A stretch of 64,000 bases of DNA from Pricia antarctica. GTDB lineage: Bacteria > Bacteroidota > Bacteroidia > Flavobacteriales > Flavobacteriaceae. The notes below the pieces were generated by a model. The model did no database searches and was not told the origin of the DNA. It saw nothing but the letters and a program-made list of their open reading frames with translations. Position 1 is the first letter of the stretch, and every line of letters begins with the position of its first letter. The DNA is taken from assembly GCF_900101815.1 (NCBI RefSeq), contig NZ_FNAO01000005.1, positions 248,001-312,000 of the forward strand. The letters are read 5' to 3'. Both the position numbers and the translations under genes were made by a program. Of the stretch, positions 34,106-44,652 are shown piece by piece.

Positions 34106-35296
34106 CTACGAAATCACGCCCGACCCGATCAACTCGTCTTCAACATACCAAGCAACAAACTGCCCTTCGGTGATGGCGGATTGCTGCTCTTCAAAATCAA
34201 CATACAATCCTCCGTCAACCTTGTACAAAGTTGCTTTTTGCAAAGGCTGGCGATAGCGGATACGGGCCATGACGGACATTGCTGCATCCACTTTCAAGGC
34301 CAGATCCGTACGCACCCAATGGATCTCATCATCCGTTACGAAGAGCGTTCTGCGATACAGTCCCGGGTGCGCTTTGCCCTGTCCGGTGTAGATTACATTT
34401 TCTTCCACATCGGTATCGATAACAAAAAGTGGTTCTTTGGTGCCGCCGACATCCAATCCCTTGCGCTGGCCTTTCGTAAAATAGTGGGCGCCTTGATGCT
34501 CGCCTACTATCCTACCATCCTTAATTTGATATTGCGGTTTTTGGGAAAAATAGGCCAATTCGTCGGCCTTACCATTAAATTTCGGCAAAATTCTTTGATA
34601 GTGGACAACATCCGAAGGCACCTCGACGATAACCCCCTTTTTAGACTTCAGTTTTTGTTGCAGAAAATCGGGCAACCTGACCTTCCCAATAAAACAAAGG
34701 CCTTGGGAATCCTTTTTATCCGCTGTTATCAAATCATTCTCCCCCGCAATTCGACGGACTTCCGGCTTGGTCAGCTCACCGATGGGAAAAAGCGTTTTTG
34801 ACAACTGGTCTTGGGAAAGCTGGCATAAAAAATAGGATTGATCTTTATTGGTATCCTTCCCCGCCAATAATTGATAGGTTTCCGACCCGTCCGTATTTTT
34901 CAATATACCCTTTCTACAGTAATGGCCGGTCGCCACAAAATCGGCACCAAGCTGTAACGCAATTTTAAGGAAGACATCGAACTTGATTTCACGATTGCAG
35001 AGCACATCGGGATTGGGCGTGCGCCCCCTTTCATATTCCGCGAACATATAATCGACAATACGCTCCTTATATTCCACGCTCAAATCGACCGTCTGAAAAG
35101 GAATCCCTAGTTTTTCGGCGACAATAAGCGCGTCGTTGCTGTCTTCCAACCACGGACATTCCTCGGAAATTGTCACGGAATCATCGTGCCAATTCTTCAT
35201 AAAAAGGCCGATGACATCATAACCTTGCTCCTTAAGAAGGCACGCCGCCACGCTTGAATCTACGCCGCCAGACAATCCGATGACCACTTTTTTCAT
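34106..35296 (-). CDS. mnmA: tRNA-specific 2-thiouridylase MnmA
   Basis: A 396-residue enzyme that thiolates U34 of Glu, Gln and Lys tRNAs using persulfide sulfur. The ATP-binding PP-loop is at residues 7-18 ([12 protein letters not shown]). The catalytic Cys pair is CNREIKF (about residue 105) and GLCFIGK (about residue 203). The C-terminal tRNA-binding and beta-barrel domains are complete. A candidate promoter lies 20 bases upstream. The long antisense frame over this gene (34067-34801) is a shadow. Confidence 0.95.
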   Translation of the reverse strand: MKKVVIGLSGGVDSSVAACLLKEQGYDVIGLFMKNWHDDSVTISEECPWLEDSNDALIVAEKLGIPFQTVDLSVEYKERIVDYMFAEYERGRTPNPDVLCNREIKFDVFLKIALQLGADFVATGHYCRKGILKNTDGSETYQLLAGKDTNKDQSYFLCQLSQDQLSKTLFPIGELTKPEVRRIAGENDLITADKKDSQGLCFIGKVRLPDFLQQKLKSKKGVIVEVPSDVVHYQRILPKFNGKADELAYFSQKPQYQIKDGRIVGEHQGAHYFTKGQRKGLDVGGTKEPLFVIDTDVEENVIYTGQGKAHPGLYRRTLFVTDDEIHWVRTDLALKVDAAMSVMARIRYRQPLQKATLYKVDGGLYVDFEEQQSAITEGQFVAWYVEDELIGSGVIS

Positions 35297-35315
35297 CCCT
35301 TTACTAATTGAATCG

Positions 35316-35323
35316 CAAAAATA
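35316..35323 (-). promoter_or_regulatory. mnmA: -7 element of mnmA
   Basis: On the minus strand TATTTTTG, exact TAnnTTTG, ends 19 bases before the mnmA ATG. It implies a leader of about 14 nt. Confidence 0.55.
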
Positions 35324-35590
35324 CGAAATTCATCAAAGGATATTATTGTAGCCGAAGCTCTAAAATAGCACAGATTTCAAGATAGACGCAAGTTTTTATT
35401 TCGCTCAATGGCGCAGAGATTTATCAGCGTAGTAGAGCTAACCACCCACTACAAAAACAATTTATTTTGTTTATTATAATTTAATTAACGTTAAACAAAA
35501 TTGACTTTTATGTTTTTTCCATACTTTAGCCTTAAACTAAAATTGCAGCACATTTTGTTCGGCTTAATTACTAATTTAAAACCCTTTAAT

Positions 35591-37000
35591 ATGAAGAATT
35601 TTAATTTTAAAACCTTATCGGCATTAACGCTGGTTCTTTTTATGGCCTTTTCATGTAGTGACGATGATAATGGCGCGACCCCTCCGACGATTCCGGATCC
35701 GGTAGACCCAACTCCCCCTACGGAAGAGGCTATGAGTATTGTTGAGACAGCGGTAGCGACTGAAGATTTAAGTACTTTGGTAGCGGCCCTAGAAAAAGCC
35801 GATTTAGTAGAAACCCTTCAAGGAGACGGTCCTTTTACGGTATTCGCTCCGACCAATGAAGCCTTTCAGGCATTTTTGGATGCCAACGATGATTTTGCCA
35901 GTTTGGACGACATACCCGTGGAAGTCCTTACCCAAGTGTTATTGAATCATGTAGTTGCAGGGGAAAATACTTCTTCTACCTTGGCAACAGGTTATGTAAG
36001 TTCTTCATCCACTGCCGGAGTCGACGGAAAAGCATTAAGCCTTTATGTGGATACGACTGATGGTGTAAAAATTAACGGTGTTTCAGTGACCACTGCAGAT
36101 GTTGCAGCTTCAAACGGAGTTGTGCATATCGTGGATCAGGTTATTGGTCTTCCGAATATCGTAGACCATGCGATCTACAACGGTGCGTTAACCAGTTTAG
36201 TGGGTGCCCTTACAGCAGATGGCAATACTACCTTCACAGACCTTTTGAGTTCAACAGACCAAAAGTTTACCGTATTTGCACCGGTCAACGACGCTTTCAC
36301 TGCGTTTGAGAACCTTAACGGTAATGACATCAATATGATACTTGCGAATCATGTAATTGCCGGGAGTGCATTGGTTGCCTCAGATCTTTCGAATTCATAC
36401 GCCAAAACGGCTGCTATGAATGTCGACGGAGATGCATTGAGTATTTATATCAATACCGACGACGGAGTAAAGCTAAACGGTATCAGCACGGTAGCCATAC
36501 CGGACATAGTGGCTACCAATGGTATCATACATGCGGTAGATACAGTTATCGATTTACCTACCGTAGTGACGTTTGCCACAGCTGACACGGAAAACTTTTC
36601 CTCCCTTATTGGTGCTTTGACCGCAGAGGGACAACCCGATTTTGTAAGTGTTCTTAGTACCCCGACCGGTACAGACCCTGCGCCCTTCACCGTATTCGCA
36701 CCGGTCAACAGCGCATTCGAAGCATTGGCCGAAGTGCCTACCGGCGAGACACTTACCGCAATATTGCAACATCATGTAATTGGTGGAAACAATATCGTTG
36801 CCGGAGACCTGACCGATGGCTTGATCTCACCGGCTACCTTGGAAGGCGATGTCTTGACCTTTACTGCAGCTGGTGACGGTTTTAGTATTACCGATGGAGC
36901 TGGAAACAGTGATATCAATATAATCGTAACCGATGTCCAGGCCATGAACGGTGTTGTTCATGCGATTGACAAAATGATGATTCCCAACTTGGATAACTAG
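35591..37000 (+). CDS. Lipoprotein with three fasciclin (FAS1) domains
   Basis: A 469-residue surface adhesion-type lipoprotein. The ATG at 35591 gives the signal MKNFNFKTLSALTLVLFMAF and lipobox FSC (Cys22), then an Asp-rich patch and a Pro/Thr linker (TPPTIPDPVDPTPPTEE). Three FAS1 domains follow (about residues 49-195, 195-340, 340-469), each with the H1 motif FTVFAPTNEAF / FTVFAPVNDAF / FTVFAPVNSAF and the closing H2-like ASNGVVHIVD / ATNGIIHAVD / AMNGVVHAID. An upstream in-frame start (35501) would add an unlikely 30 residues. A strong terminator follows, and then a decayed fragment of another FAS1 gene. Confidence 0.9.
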   Translation: MKNFNFKTLSALTLVLFMAFSCSDDDNGATPPTIPDPVDPTPPTEEAMSIVETAVATEDLSTLVAALEKADLVETLQGDGPFTVFAPTNEAFQAFLDANDDFASLDDIPVEVLTQVLLNHVVAGENTSSTLATGYVSSSSTAGVDGKALSLYVDTTDGVKINGVSVTTADVAASNGVVHIVDQVIGLPNIVDHAIYNGALTSLVGALTADGNTTFTDLLSSTDQKFTVFAPVNDAFTAFENLNGNDINMILANHVIAGSALVASDLSNSYAKTAAMNVDGDALSIYINTDDGVKLNGISTVAIPDIVATNGIIHAVDTVIDLPTVVTFATADTENFSSLIGALTAEGQPDFVSVLSTPTGTDPAPFTVFAPVNSAFEALAEVPTGETLTAILQHHVIGGNNIVAGDLTDGLISPATLEGDVLTFTAAGDGFSITDGAGNSDINIIVTDVQAMNGVVHAIDKMMIPNLDN

Positions 37001-37022
37001 CATTATTCATACTTAATATCAT

Positions 37023-37050
37023 AAAGCCGCTATTTGTTAGCGGCTTTTTT
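37023..37050 (+). terminator. Intrinsic terminator of the fasciclin gene
   Basis: Stem AAAGCCGCTA (37023-37032), five-base loop TTTGT, stem TAGCGGCTTT (37038-37047), with T-run to 37050. Confidence 0.93.
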
Positions 37051-37335
37051 ATTTTTTATAAATACTATTACATCCATTTAGCTATCAATTCATTTTACTG
37101 ATTTTTAAAATTAGTATAAAATTTAAATGCTTCCTCCAAAACATTTTTTGTTTTATATTATGAACCTAATGTTAAACAGATTACTTGTATAATAAATTGT
37201 CAGTTGCCTTAACTACTAAGCATATATTTTACCATCAACCAAACCGAATTGTTAAAATAATGGATGATTTTAAATAAGTCTGGTTTTTTGATTAGTAAAT
37301 CATTTATTAAACTTTTATCTAAAGCTATTTATTAT
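37051..37335. other. Gene-free, very AT-rich stretch
   Basis: About 285 bases with no frame longer than a few tens of codons on either strand and no clear hairpins. It separates the fasciclin terminator from the truncated repeat copy and FAS1 remnant; it may be decayed sequence. Confidence 0.4.
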
Positions 37336-37389
37336 GAACTCTTAGAGGCATCCTTTGGAACCGAGCATATAGGATTTTGAGGTCAGATG
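37336..37389 (-). repeat. Dispersed element, truncated copy C (opposite orientation)
   Basis: The reverse complement of copy B's right end, GAACTC...TTTGGAACCGAG... TTTTGAGGTCAGATG, is readable here over 54 bases with roughly 85% identity to B by eye. At 37389 the element ends and fasciclin-like coding sequence begins, so the element is joined to a broken gene. About two thirds of the element (its left part in B) is missing. Confidence 0.75.
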
Positions 37390-37514
37390 TAACAGAAAAT
37401 GATGCTCAAGTCTTGCAAGCCGATGCAGAAGCCAGCAATGGTATCGTTCATGTTATCGATAAGGTATTACTGCAACAAGAAGTGTTGACTATTTTGAATC
37501 CGCCTTCACATTAA
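37389..37514 (+). pseudogene. C-terminal fragment of a fasciclin-domain gene
   Basis: The frame reads VTENDAQVLQADAEASNGIV, then HVIDKVLLQQEVLTILNPPS, then stop at 37512-37514. QADAEASNGIVHVIDKVLL is the last strand/helix of a FAS1 domain, the segment ASNG-hxHVID being the domain's end. The rest of the gene is missing: upstream is the truncated repeat. It is a duplicate of the neighbour's last domain or a remnant of a separate gene. Confidence 0.75.
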
Positions 37515-37725
37515 TTAATGGGATGACTCTTCCAATTTAATGAAACCTTTCTAGACCTATTCTAGGAAAGTTATTTTATTGAACCATCGTGGTAGTTTAC
37601 TTATAGAAAATTCAAACATCAAAATTGCCATCCTTGGCATACAAGAACAGGAGCTTGACAACTTCCATTTTTTTAAATGGGACGTAACCCGCATCTTTAC
37701 CCTCCCAAATCTTACCAAACCAATC
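37515..37725. other. Gap with a short coding-like stretch
   Basis: About 210 bases. One + strand frame (about 37575-37727) gives LNHRGSLLIENSNIKIAILG, then IQEQELDNFHFFKWDVTRIF, then LPNLTKPI and a stop, about 50 residues without a start codon and with no recognisable family; it looks like gene debris next to the FAS1 remnant. Confidence 0.35.
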
Positions 37726-37984
37726 TAACTTGATGCTTGAGACCCTGACAGGAATGTCGGGGTCTTTTTCTTAATGCATTAGGCTGACTCTAACTTCATA
37801 TTTGAGACCCTTACAGGAATGTCGGGCTCATTTGTCTAATGCACTGGATAACCTTAACCTTATGTGTGAGACTCTAACGGGAATGTCGGGCTCATTTGTC
37901 TAATGCTCTTGGGTAACCCTAACCTGATGCTTGAGACCCTGACAGGAATGTTGGGGTCTTTTGTTTTCTGCACTACGCTATCCA
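37726..37984 (+). repeat. Four-unit tandem array of hairpin-forming repeats (64-65 bp period)
   Basis: Units start at 37726, 37791, 37855 and 37920 (period 65, 64, 65). Each contains TGAGAC-C/T-CT-n-ACAGGAATGT-C/T-GGG, which in unit 1 folds as AGACCCTGACA-GGAA-TGTCGGGGTCT (11 bp stem with one T-G wobble, tetraloop GGAA) followed by TTTTTCTT, resembling a terminator. Unit 4 keeps the fold through wobble changes; units 2 and 3 are weaker. A spacer with TCTAATGC and TAACC follows. It lies beside the end of yidC (convergent) and reads as terminators only on the + strand. Confidence 0.9.
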
Positions 37985-38025
37985 GATGTTTGAAAACCCG
38001 GCCACTAAATAGCAATGGTTTTTTT

Positions 38026-39879
38026 CTATCGCTTTCCAACTTTTTTCTGCTCCTCGGCCTGCTCCATCATCTCGCGCATTTTGCGTTGGAACTTGTTTTC
38101 CTTTTTTGGTTTCTTCTTGTTCTCCTGGATCTGGGCATGGATCCGGTCGTTATCGAGAATAAAGTTCTTAATGACCAACATGATACCTATGGTAATCAAA
38201 TTTGACACAAAATAGTACAAACTTAGGCCACTAGCATAGTTGTTGAAAAAGAACAGCATCATCAAAGGCATCAGGTACATGATAAACTTCATGTTCGGCA
38301 TGCCCGGCTGTGTGGGCATATTCTGCCCTGTGGTCATCATCATGTAAAAGAAAATAGCTATAGACGCCAAAATCGGGAAAAGACTCACGTGATCTCCATA
38401 GAACGGAATCTCGAAAGGCAAATTAGCGACCACATCGTAAGAGGAAAGGTCATCGGCCCATAAGAAGGGTTTTTGACGCAGCGCAAACGAGGTCGGGAAG
38501 AACATGAACAGCGCATAGAATATCGGCATCTGCAATAAGGCCGGTACACATCCACTCATGGGACTGACCCCCGCCTTACCGTACAGCTTCATGGTCTCTT
38601 GCTGCTTTTTCATGGCATTGTCCTTATACTTCTCCCCCAGCTCGGTGATTTCCGGTTTCAGCACCTTCATCTTGGCCTGTGATAGATAAGACTTATAAGT
38701 AACGGGGGACATGGCCAGTCGCACCAAAATGGTCATGATGACAATGGCAATTCCAAAAGGCAGAAACGAACTTAAGAAGGAATAAAAGGGAGTAAAGACA
38801 TAGCGGTTGATCCATCCGAAGATACCCCACCCGAAGGGAATGGAATCGTCAAGACCCAATTCCCCATATTTTGATAAAACATCGATATCGGTAGGACCAT
38901 AAAACCAATACATGTTTTGCGAAAGCTCCCCGCCATCCATCGTCAAGGGAATCGATGCACCAAATTCTTTGGTGAAGGCTTGGGTATGGGTTTCTTCTTC
39001 CACCAAGTTTGTAGAGGTAAGATCGGCACTTTTAAAATTACTCTTGTCGGCCAATATCGAACTAAAAAAGTGTTGTCTAAAAGATACCCATTTGACGTCT
39101 TGGCCCTTCTCATCATCATCGCTACTGATCGATAAATAATCGATATCCCCGCCTTCATTGTTATAAGTAAGTTCGGTGTACCTGTTCTCATATTTTACAC
39201 TCTTCGAATGTCGGATACCTTTTAATTTCCAGTTCAAAGTTATAGGCTGGCTGCTATTGACTACGCCGTTCAGGCCTTGAGAGCGCACGGTGAAATCGAC
39301 CAGATAATCATCCGGTTTCATTTCGTAGCGGTATTCCAAGAATTTATCTGGACCCGCTTTGGCCTTCATAGTAAGGACTTGATTACCATTGCTTTCGCTT
39401 AATGAGGGCTCAAAATAAAGGTCTTCGGTATTTAGCACACGATTATCGGAAGTTGTAAAATGCAACCCGAACGAAGCATTGCCATCCCTAATAAGGTATA
39501 CGGGTATGGAATCATACGTATGGTACTGCTTCATGCGCGCCTCGATAATCTGGCCGCCCTTGTTGCTGATTTCCAAGTAGACCAAATCATTCTGCAGCTT
39601 GCTCGTCTCATCCGAGGCTTGCGTAAAACCGAAGGCTCCGATCTTGCTCTTATAATCGGCTACGGCGGTCGAATCTTGAAGATTGATCTGTGCGGGTTCT
39701 GGAGTTGCTTTTTCTTCGGTTACCTGCGGTTCGGCTTCTTCCGCCATTTGTTCTTGTTTCGCCTTTTCCGCCTTGACCTCTTCCGGTGTGGGCCGGTTTT
39801 GATAAAACATAAAAATGAGGATACCGAATATCAGCACAAAACCGATAATAGAATTTATATCTACTTTTTTCTCTTCCAT
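38026..39879 (-). CDS. yidC: Membrane protein insertase YidC
   Basis: A 617-residue insertase that places membrane proteins, alone or with the Sec translocon. It has the Gram-negative layout: an N-terminal anchor (IIGFVLIFGILIFMFYQNRP), a periplasmic beta-sandwich P1 domain (about residues 85-330, with the YEMKPDDYLVDFTVRSQGL strand), and the five-helix insertase core (about 355-600) starting FGWGIFGWINRYVFTPFYSF, with the SPVTYKSYLSQAKMKVLKPE coil loop and a Lys-rich tail (KKKPKKENKFQRKMREM). It lies 158 bases downstream of pyrG on the same strand. No other ORF in the region fits better. Confidence 0.95.
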   Translation of the reverse strand: MEEKKVDINSIIGFVLIFGILIFMFYQNRPTPEEVKAEKAKQEQMAEEAEPQVTEEKATPEPAQINLQDSTAVADYKSKIGAFGFTQASDETSKLQNDLVYLEISNKGGQIIEARMKQYHTYDSIPVYLIRDGNASFGLHFTTSDNRVLNTEDLYFEPSLSESNGNQVLTMKAKAGPDKFLEYRYEMKPDDYLVDFTVRSQGLNGVVNSSQPITLNWKLKGIRHSKSVKYENRYTELTYNNEGGDIDYLSISSDDDEKGQDVKWVSFRQHFFSSILADKSNFKSADLTSTNLVEEETHTQAFTKEFGASIPLTMDGGELSQNMYWFYGPTDIDVLSKYGELGLDDSIPFGWGIFGWINRYVFTPFYSFLSSFLPFGIAIVIMTILVRLAMSPVTYKSYLSQAKMKVLKPEITELGEKYKDNAMKKQQETMKLYGKAGVSPMSGCVPALLQMPIFYALFMFFPTSFALRQKPFLWADDLSSYDVVANLPFEIPFYGDHVSLFPILASIAIFFYMMMTTGQNMPTQPGMPNMKFIMYLMPLMMLFFFNNYASGLSLYYFVSNLITIGIMLVIKNFILDNDRIHAQIQENKKKPKKENKFQRKMREMMEQAEEQKKVGKR

Positions 39880-40037
39880 GTAAAATTTTAATTTGGCTTT
39901 GGCCTGGTCGGCTAGACCCGTCAGGTTTTCGTTCCAATTAAATAGTACGAATATTCAAACTGTACGACTTTGCCAGCTAACATAAGCCCGACAGGTATAA
40001 TTATTCCAATTAACAAATATATGTCCAATTCTCGAAC

Positions 40038-41965
<1,928 letters not shown>

Positions 41966-42037
41966 TTGTAAAGTAAAAATACTATATTTAACCTACTTTT
42001 AGGTAAAGGGGAAAACAAAAACAGCAAACTACTTACA

Positions 42038-42907
42038 ATGAAACGAAGAACTTTTATAGGCACATCCGCCGCCGCATCGGTCGGAGTATTGGCCGCCCAG
42101 ACAGGAAACGCCATGGCATCCAAAGAGAACAAACCCTTGGAACTCAAGAACAATATCAACCACAGTGCCTGCTTTTGGTGCTACAACCCCATACCCTTAG
42201 ATGAATTTTTGGGAAACCTGAAAGACCTTGGCGTTACGGCCATCGATTTGGTCGGTCCGGAAGATTGGCCGCTATTGAAAAAACACGGTGTTCATGCCGC
42301 AATGTGCTGGGGTGCCGGACTTGGCATCGAAAAGGGATGGAACGACCCTAAATTACATACCGAATTGATCGAAAGCTTTACCGATGTTATACCCAAAGTG
42401 GCCGAAGCTGGCTTTACCAACCTCATCACCTTTAGCGGAAATCGCAATGGTATGGACGATAAGGTCGGGCTTCAAAACTGCGTTGACGGCCTAGAACAAA
42501 TACTACCCTTGGCAGAAAAATATGGCGTGGTAATTCAGATGGAGCTGCTCAATTCAAAAGTCAACCATAAAGATTATATGTGCGATCACAGCCTATGGGG
42601 CGTTGAGCTCTGTAAGCAGTTAGGCTCGGAAAATTTCAAATTGCTCTACGATATTTACCACATGCAGATCATGGAAGGTGATGTCATCCGCACTATTCAG
42701 GACTACCATCCTTATTTTGGACATTACCATACAGGAGGCAACCCCGGCCGCCACGAAATCGACGAGACCCAGGAACTTTTTTACCCGGCTATCATGAAGG
42801 CGATACTAGCTACAGGGTACGAAGGCCATGTGGCTCAAGAGTTCGTTCCGTCTTGGGATGATAAGATTGCAGCCTTAAAGCAGGGGGTTGCAATATGTGA
42901 TGTGTAA
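42038..42907 (+). CDS. Hydroxypyruvate isomerase family protein with a Tat signal
   Basis: A 289-residue TIM-barrel isomerase. It starts MKRRTFIGTSAAASVGVLAA, a twin-arginine signal (RRTFIG), so it is exported folded to the periplasm or membrane. The Hyi-type active-site pattern is clear: IQMELLNSKVNHKDYM with a metal-binding Glu, FKLLYDIYHMQIMEGDVIRT with Asp and His, and YFGHYHTGGNPGRHEID with His and the conserved PGRHE loop. The C-terminal AQEFVPSWDD has the final Glu. The likely reaction is interconversion of hydroxypyruvate and tartronate semialdehyde or a related 2-keto/hydroxy acid. Stands alone. Confidence 0.88.
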   Translation: MKRRTFIGTSAAASVGVLAAQTGNAMASKENKPLELKNNINHSACFWCYNPIPLDEFLGNLKDLGVTAIDLVGPEDWPLLKKHGVHAAMCWGAGLGIEKGWNDPKLHTELIESFTDVIPKVAEAGFTNLITFSGNRNGMDDKVGLQNCVDGLEQILPLAEKYGVVIQMELLNSKVNHKDYMCDHSLWGVELCKQLGSENFKLLYDIYHMQIMEGDVIRTIQDYHPYFGHYHTGGNPGRHEIDETQELFYPAIMKAILATGYEGHVAQEFVPSWDDKIAALKQGVAICDV

Positions 42908-43010
42908 GAGGCTGAAACTTTTTACCCCTTACCCCTCAGATGCAAAAAAGACACAGAACCAGTAAACAATCAATACCTATTGAATCATCTTAACATCAAA
43001 ATCAAGAAAA

Positions 43011-43562
43011 ATGAAAAAAGCAATCAGTTATTTAGCACTTACGGCTATCGCTCTCTTGACAGTACAATCAATCTCCGCCCAAGAATTTAGTAAGGGCACA
43101 AACGTCATCAATGCCGGTATCGGTATTGGAGGTAATTTTTATTATGGCGGTTTGGGTAATTCCTCTCAAAGTATAGGTCTGAATGCAAGTTATGAAAGGG
43201 GAATTTGGGAAACGGGAGACTTTGGCATTGTGAGTCTTGGAGGCTATCTCGGCTATAAATCATACACATCGAATCGTGGATTTGGCGGTGCAACCTATGA
43301 TTACAACTATACGATTATTGGGGTACGTGGAGCTTTTCATTATATCGATCTTGATGTCGAAAACCTAGATGTCTACGGCGGAGCAATGCTTTCGTACAAT
43401 ATCGCTTCGATCGATAGTGGTTATTCTGGCGGTCTGGACAGTAGACCAAGTGCTACCGTTTTTGTAGGCGGCCGTTGGTACTTTACAGAACAATTCGGAG
43501 TTTTTGCCGAAGCTGGTTACGGGGTATCCATTTTATCCCTTGGTGTAGCCTTTAGATTCTAG
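43011..43562 (+). CDS. Small outer-membrane beta-barrel protein
   Basis: A 183-residue protein with a signal peptide (SYLALTAIALLTVQSISAQ) followed by eight-strand-type alternation of glycine and aromatic residues (NVINAGIGIGGNFYYGGLGN, GAFHYIDLDVENLDVYGGAM, GGRWYFTEQFGVFAEAGYG) and a C-terminal aromatic (VAFRF), as expected for barrel insertion. A strong terminator follows, so it is probably monocistronic. Function beyond an outer-membrane barrel is unknown. Confidence 0.8.
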   Translation: MKKAISYLALTAIALLTVQSISAQEFSKGTNVINAGIGIGGNFYYGGLGNSSQSIGLNASYERGIWETGDFGIVSLGGYLGYKSYTSNRGFGGATYDYNYTIIGVRGAFHYIDLDVENLDVYGGAMLSYNIASIDSGYSGGLDSRPSATVFVGGRWYFTEQFGVFAEAGYGVSILSLGVAFRF

Positions 43563-43594
43563 GAAACTGCACATTCAATTCTCAAAATTTCGAG

Positions 43595-43631
43595 AAGCCG
43601 TCCCTTAACCAAACGAGACGGCTTTTTTTTT
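43595..43631 (+). terminator. Intrinsic terminator of the barrel gene
   Basis: Stem AAGCCGTC (43595-43602), loop of 14 bases, stem GACGGCTT (43617-43624), followed by a T-run to 43631. Confidence 0.92.
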
Positions 43632-43714
43632 GTGATTTCTTCCCGGCTTCCTACATTAAGGAGCTTAACTATTCAAATCTTGGGAAGGTTCCAAAGGGGT
43701 TTGGGACTTCCTTT

Positions 43715-44239
43715 TTATGGTTCGACGACCAACTCCTCGGCGATGCTTCGATTCCATAATAATTGACGCTGCAAATCTTTTGAAAAATCGGTCTCCCGAT
43801 CGTATTTGTTTTGGAAAATAAGGAGTTCTTTGAGTATTTGTTTGTAGATATCCCTCACTTCTTCCTTGACATTATCGGTGAATCGGAATTCTGCCAAGCG
43901 CTTACGGAATTTACGGGCATGCAGTTCCGCGATATCGAAGTGCAATCGCTCGTGACTTAAGATTATGGAGTCGCAAATTTCGGGACGGTACCATGATTTT
44001 TGAGGAAAGAATACGCACTTCACCTCGATCCCCAAAAATTGCTGTCCGTTTTGCTCATTTGCCGTAAAAGCATAACTAATACCGGTTGCCGTGGTAGCCG
44101 CCGCCCACTCGGTCTTGAAATAGCTTCCCTTAAAATCGGACCATTGTAGTTTGCGGTCCGCGTTCCAAGGGATAGTCTCCTCCTGTGAAAAAACAAATCC
44201 TATTATACAGAGGAAAAATATGGACAAATAAAATCTCAA
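43715..44239 (-). CDS. DUF922-type putative zinc protease, secreted
   Basis: A 174-residue protein. The zinc-site motif HERLH (HExxH) lies in ILSHERLHFDIAELHARKFR, a DUF922-like arrangement with a downstream Glu. The start is chosen as a TTG that overlaps the OsmC stop codon (TTGA, residues MRFYLSIFFLCIIGFVFS), giving a clean signal peptide; the longer frame starting at 44302 would overlap the upstream OsmC gene by 67 bases. Translational coupling to that gene is inferred. Substrate unknown; it is likely a periplasmic endopeptidase-like protein. Confidence 0.7.
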   Translation of the reverse strand: MRFYLSIFFLCIIGFVFSQEETIPWNADRKLQWSDFKGSYFKTEWAAATTATGISYAFTANEQNGQQFLGIEVKCVFFPQKSWYRPEICDSIILSHERLHFDIAELHARKFRKRLAEFRFTDNVKEEVRDIYKQILKELLIFQNKYDRETDFSKDLQRQLLWNRSIAEELVVEP

Positions 44240-44640
44240 CGCTCCCAAGAAAACGTAATTACCTTTTCGATATCGGGATGTAAACTGTAGTGAACGGAGC
44301 AAGTATTTGCCGTGTTTTCCAAGATTTTGCGGTGCTTATCCGAAACATCGGCGGGTAAATTTAGCTTCGCTTCTATTTTGGCTATCCTTCTAGGGCCGGA
44401 AGCCATATGTTTGGTGATTTCTACGGTGGCGTCCGTCAAATCTATATGCAAGCTTTTAGCCTTTATACCCATAACGGTAATCATGCAACTTCCGAATCCC
44501 GTGGCCACGGTATCGGTCGGGGAAAATGCCTGCCCCAATCCGTTGTTATCCAACGGGGCATCTGTCATAAAGGTATTTCCTGAACGAATATGTTCGCAGG
44601 TAGTCCGCAATTCGCCGTTGTAGGTAATTTTTGAAGTCAT
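44236..44640 (-). CDS. OsmC/Ohr-family peroxiredoxin-type protein
   Basis: A 134-residue protein of the OsmC superfamily: KITYNGELRTTCEHIRSGNT, NNGLGQAFSPTDTVATGFGS with CMITVMGIKAK carrying the first catalytic-type Cys, then ENTANTCSVHYSLHPDIEKV with the second Cys. The Cys spacing matches OsmC-like thiol peroxidases. It precedes the DUF922 gene and follows the LysM gene on the same strand. It probably reduces organic hydroperoxides. Confidence 0.85.
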   Translation of the reverse strand: MTSKITYNGELRTTCEHIRSGNTFMTDAPLDNNGLGQAFSPTDTVATGFGSCMITVMGIKAKSLHIDLTDATVEITKHMASGPRRIAKIEAKLNLPADVSDKHRKILENTANTCSVHYSLHPDIEKVITFSWER

Positions 44641-44652
44641 ATCAAAATCTAA

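Noticed and set aside
34067-34801. Long + strand frame of 244 codons across mnmA
   Set aside because: It is antisense to mnmA, a gene with intact catalytic motifs; the frame has no recognisable family and no promoter.
37726-37984. CRISPR array
   Set aside because: Four regular repeats at a 64-65 bp period, but the spacers between repeats are similar to each other, the repeats fold as hairpins with T tails and no cas genes are present.
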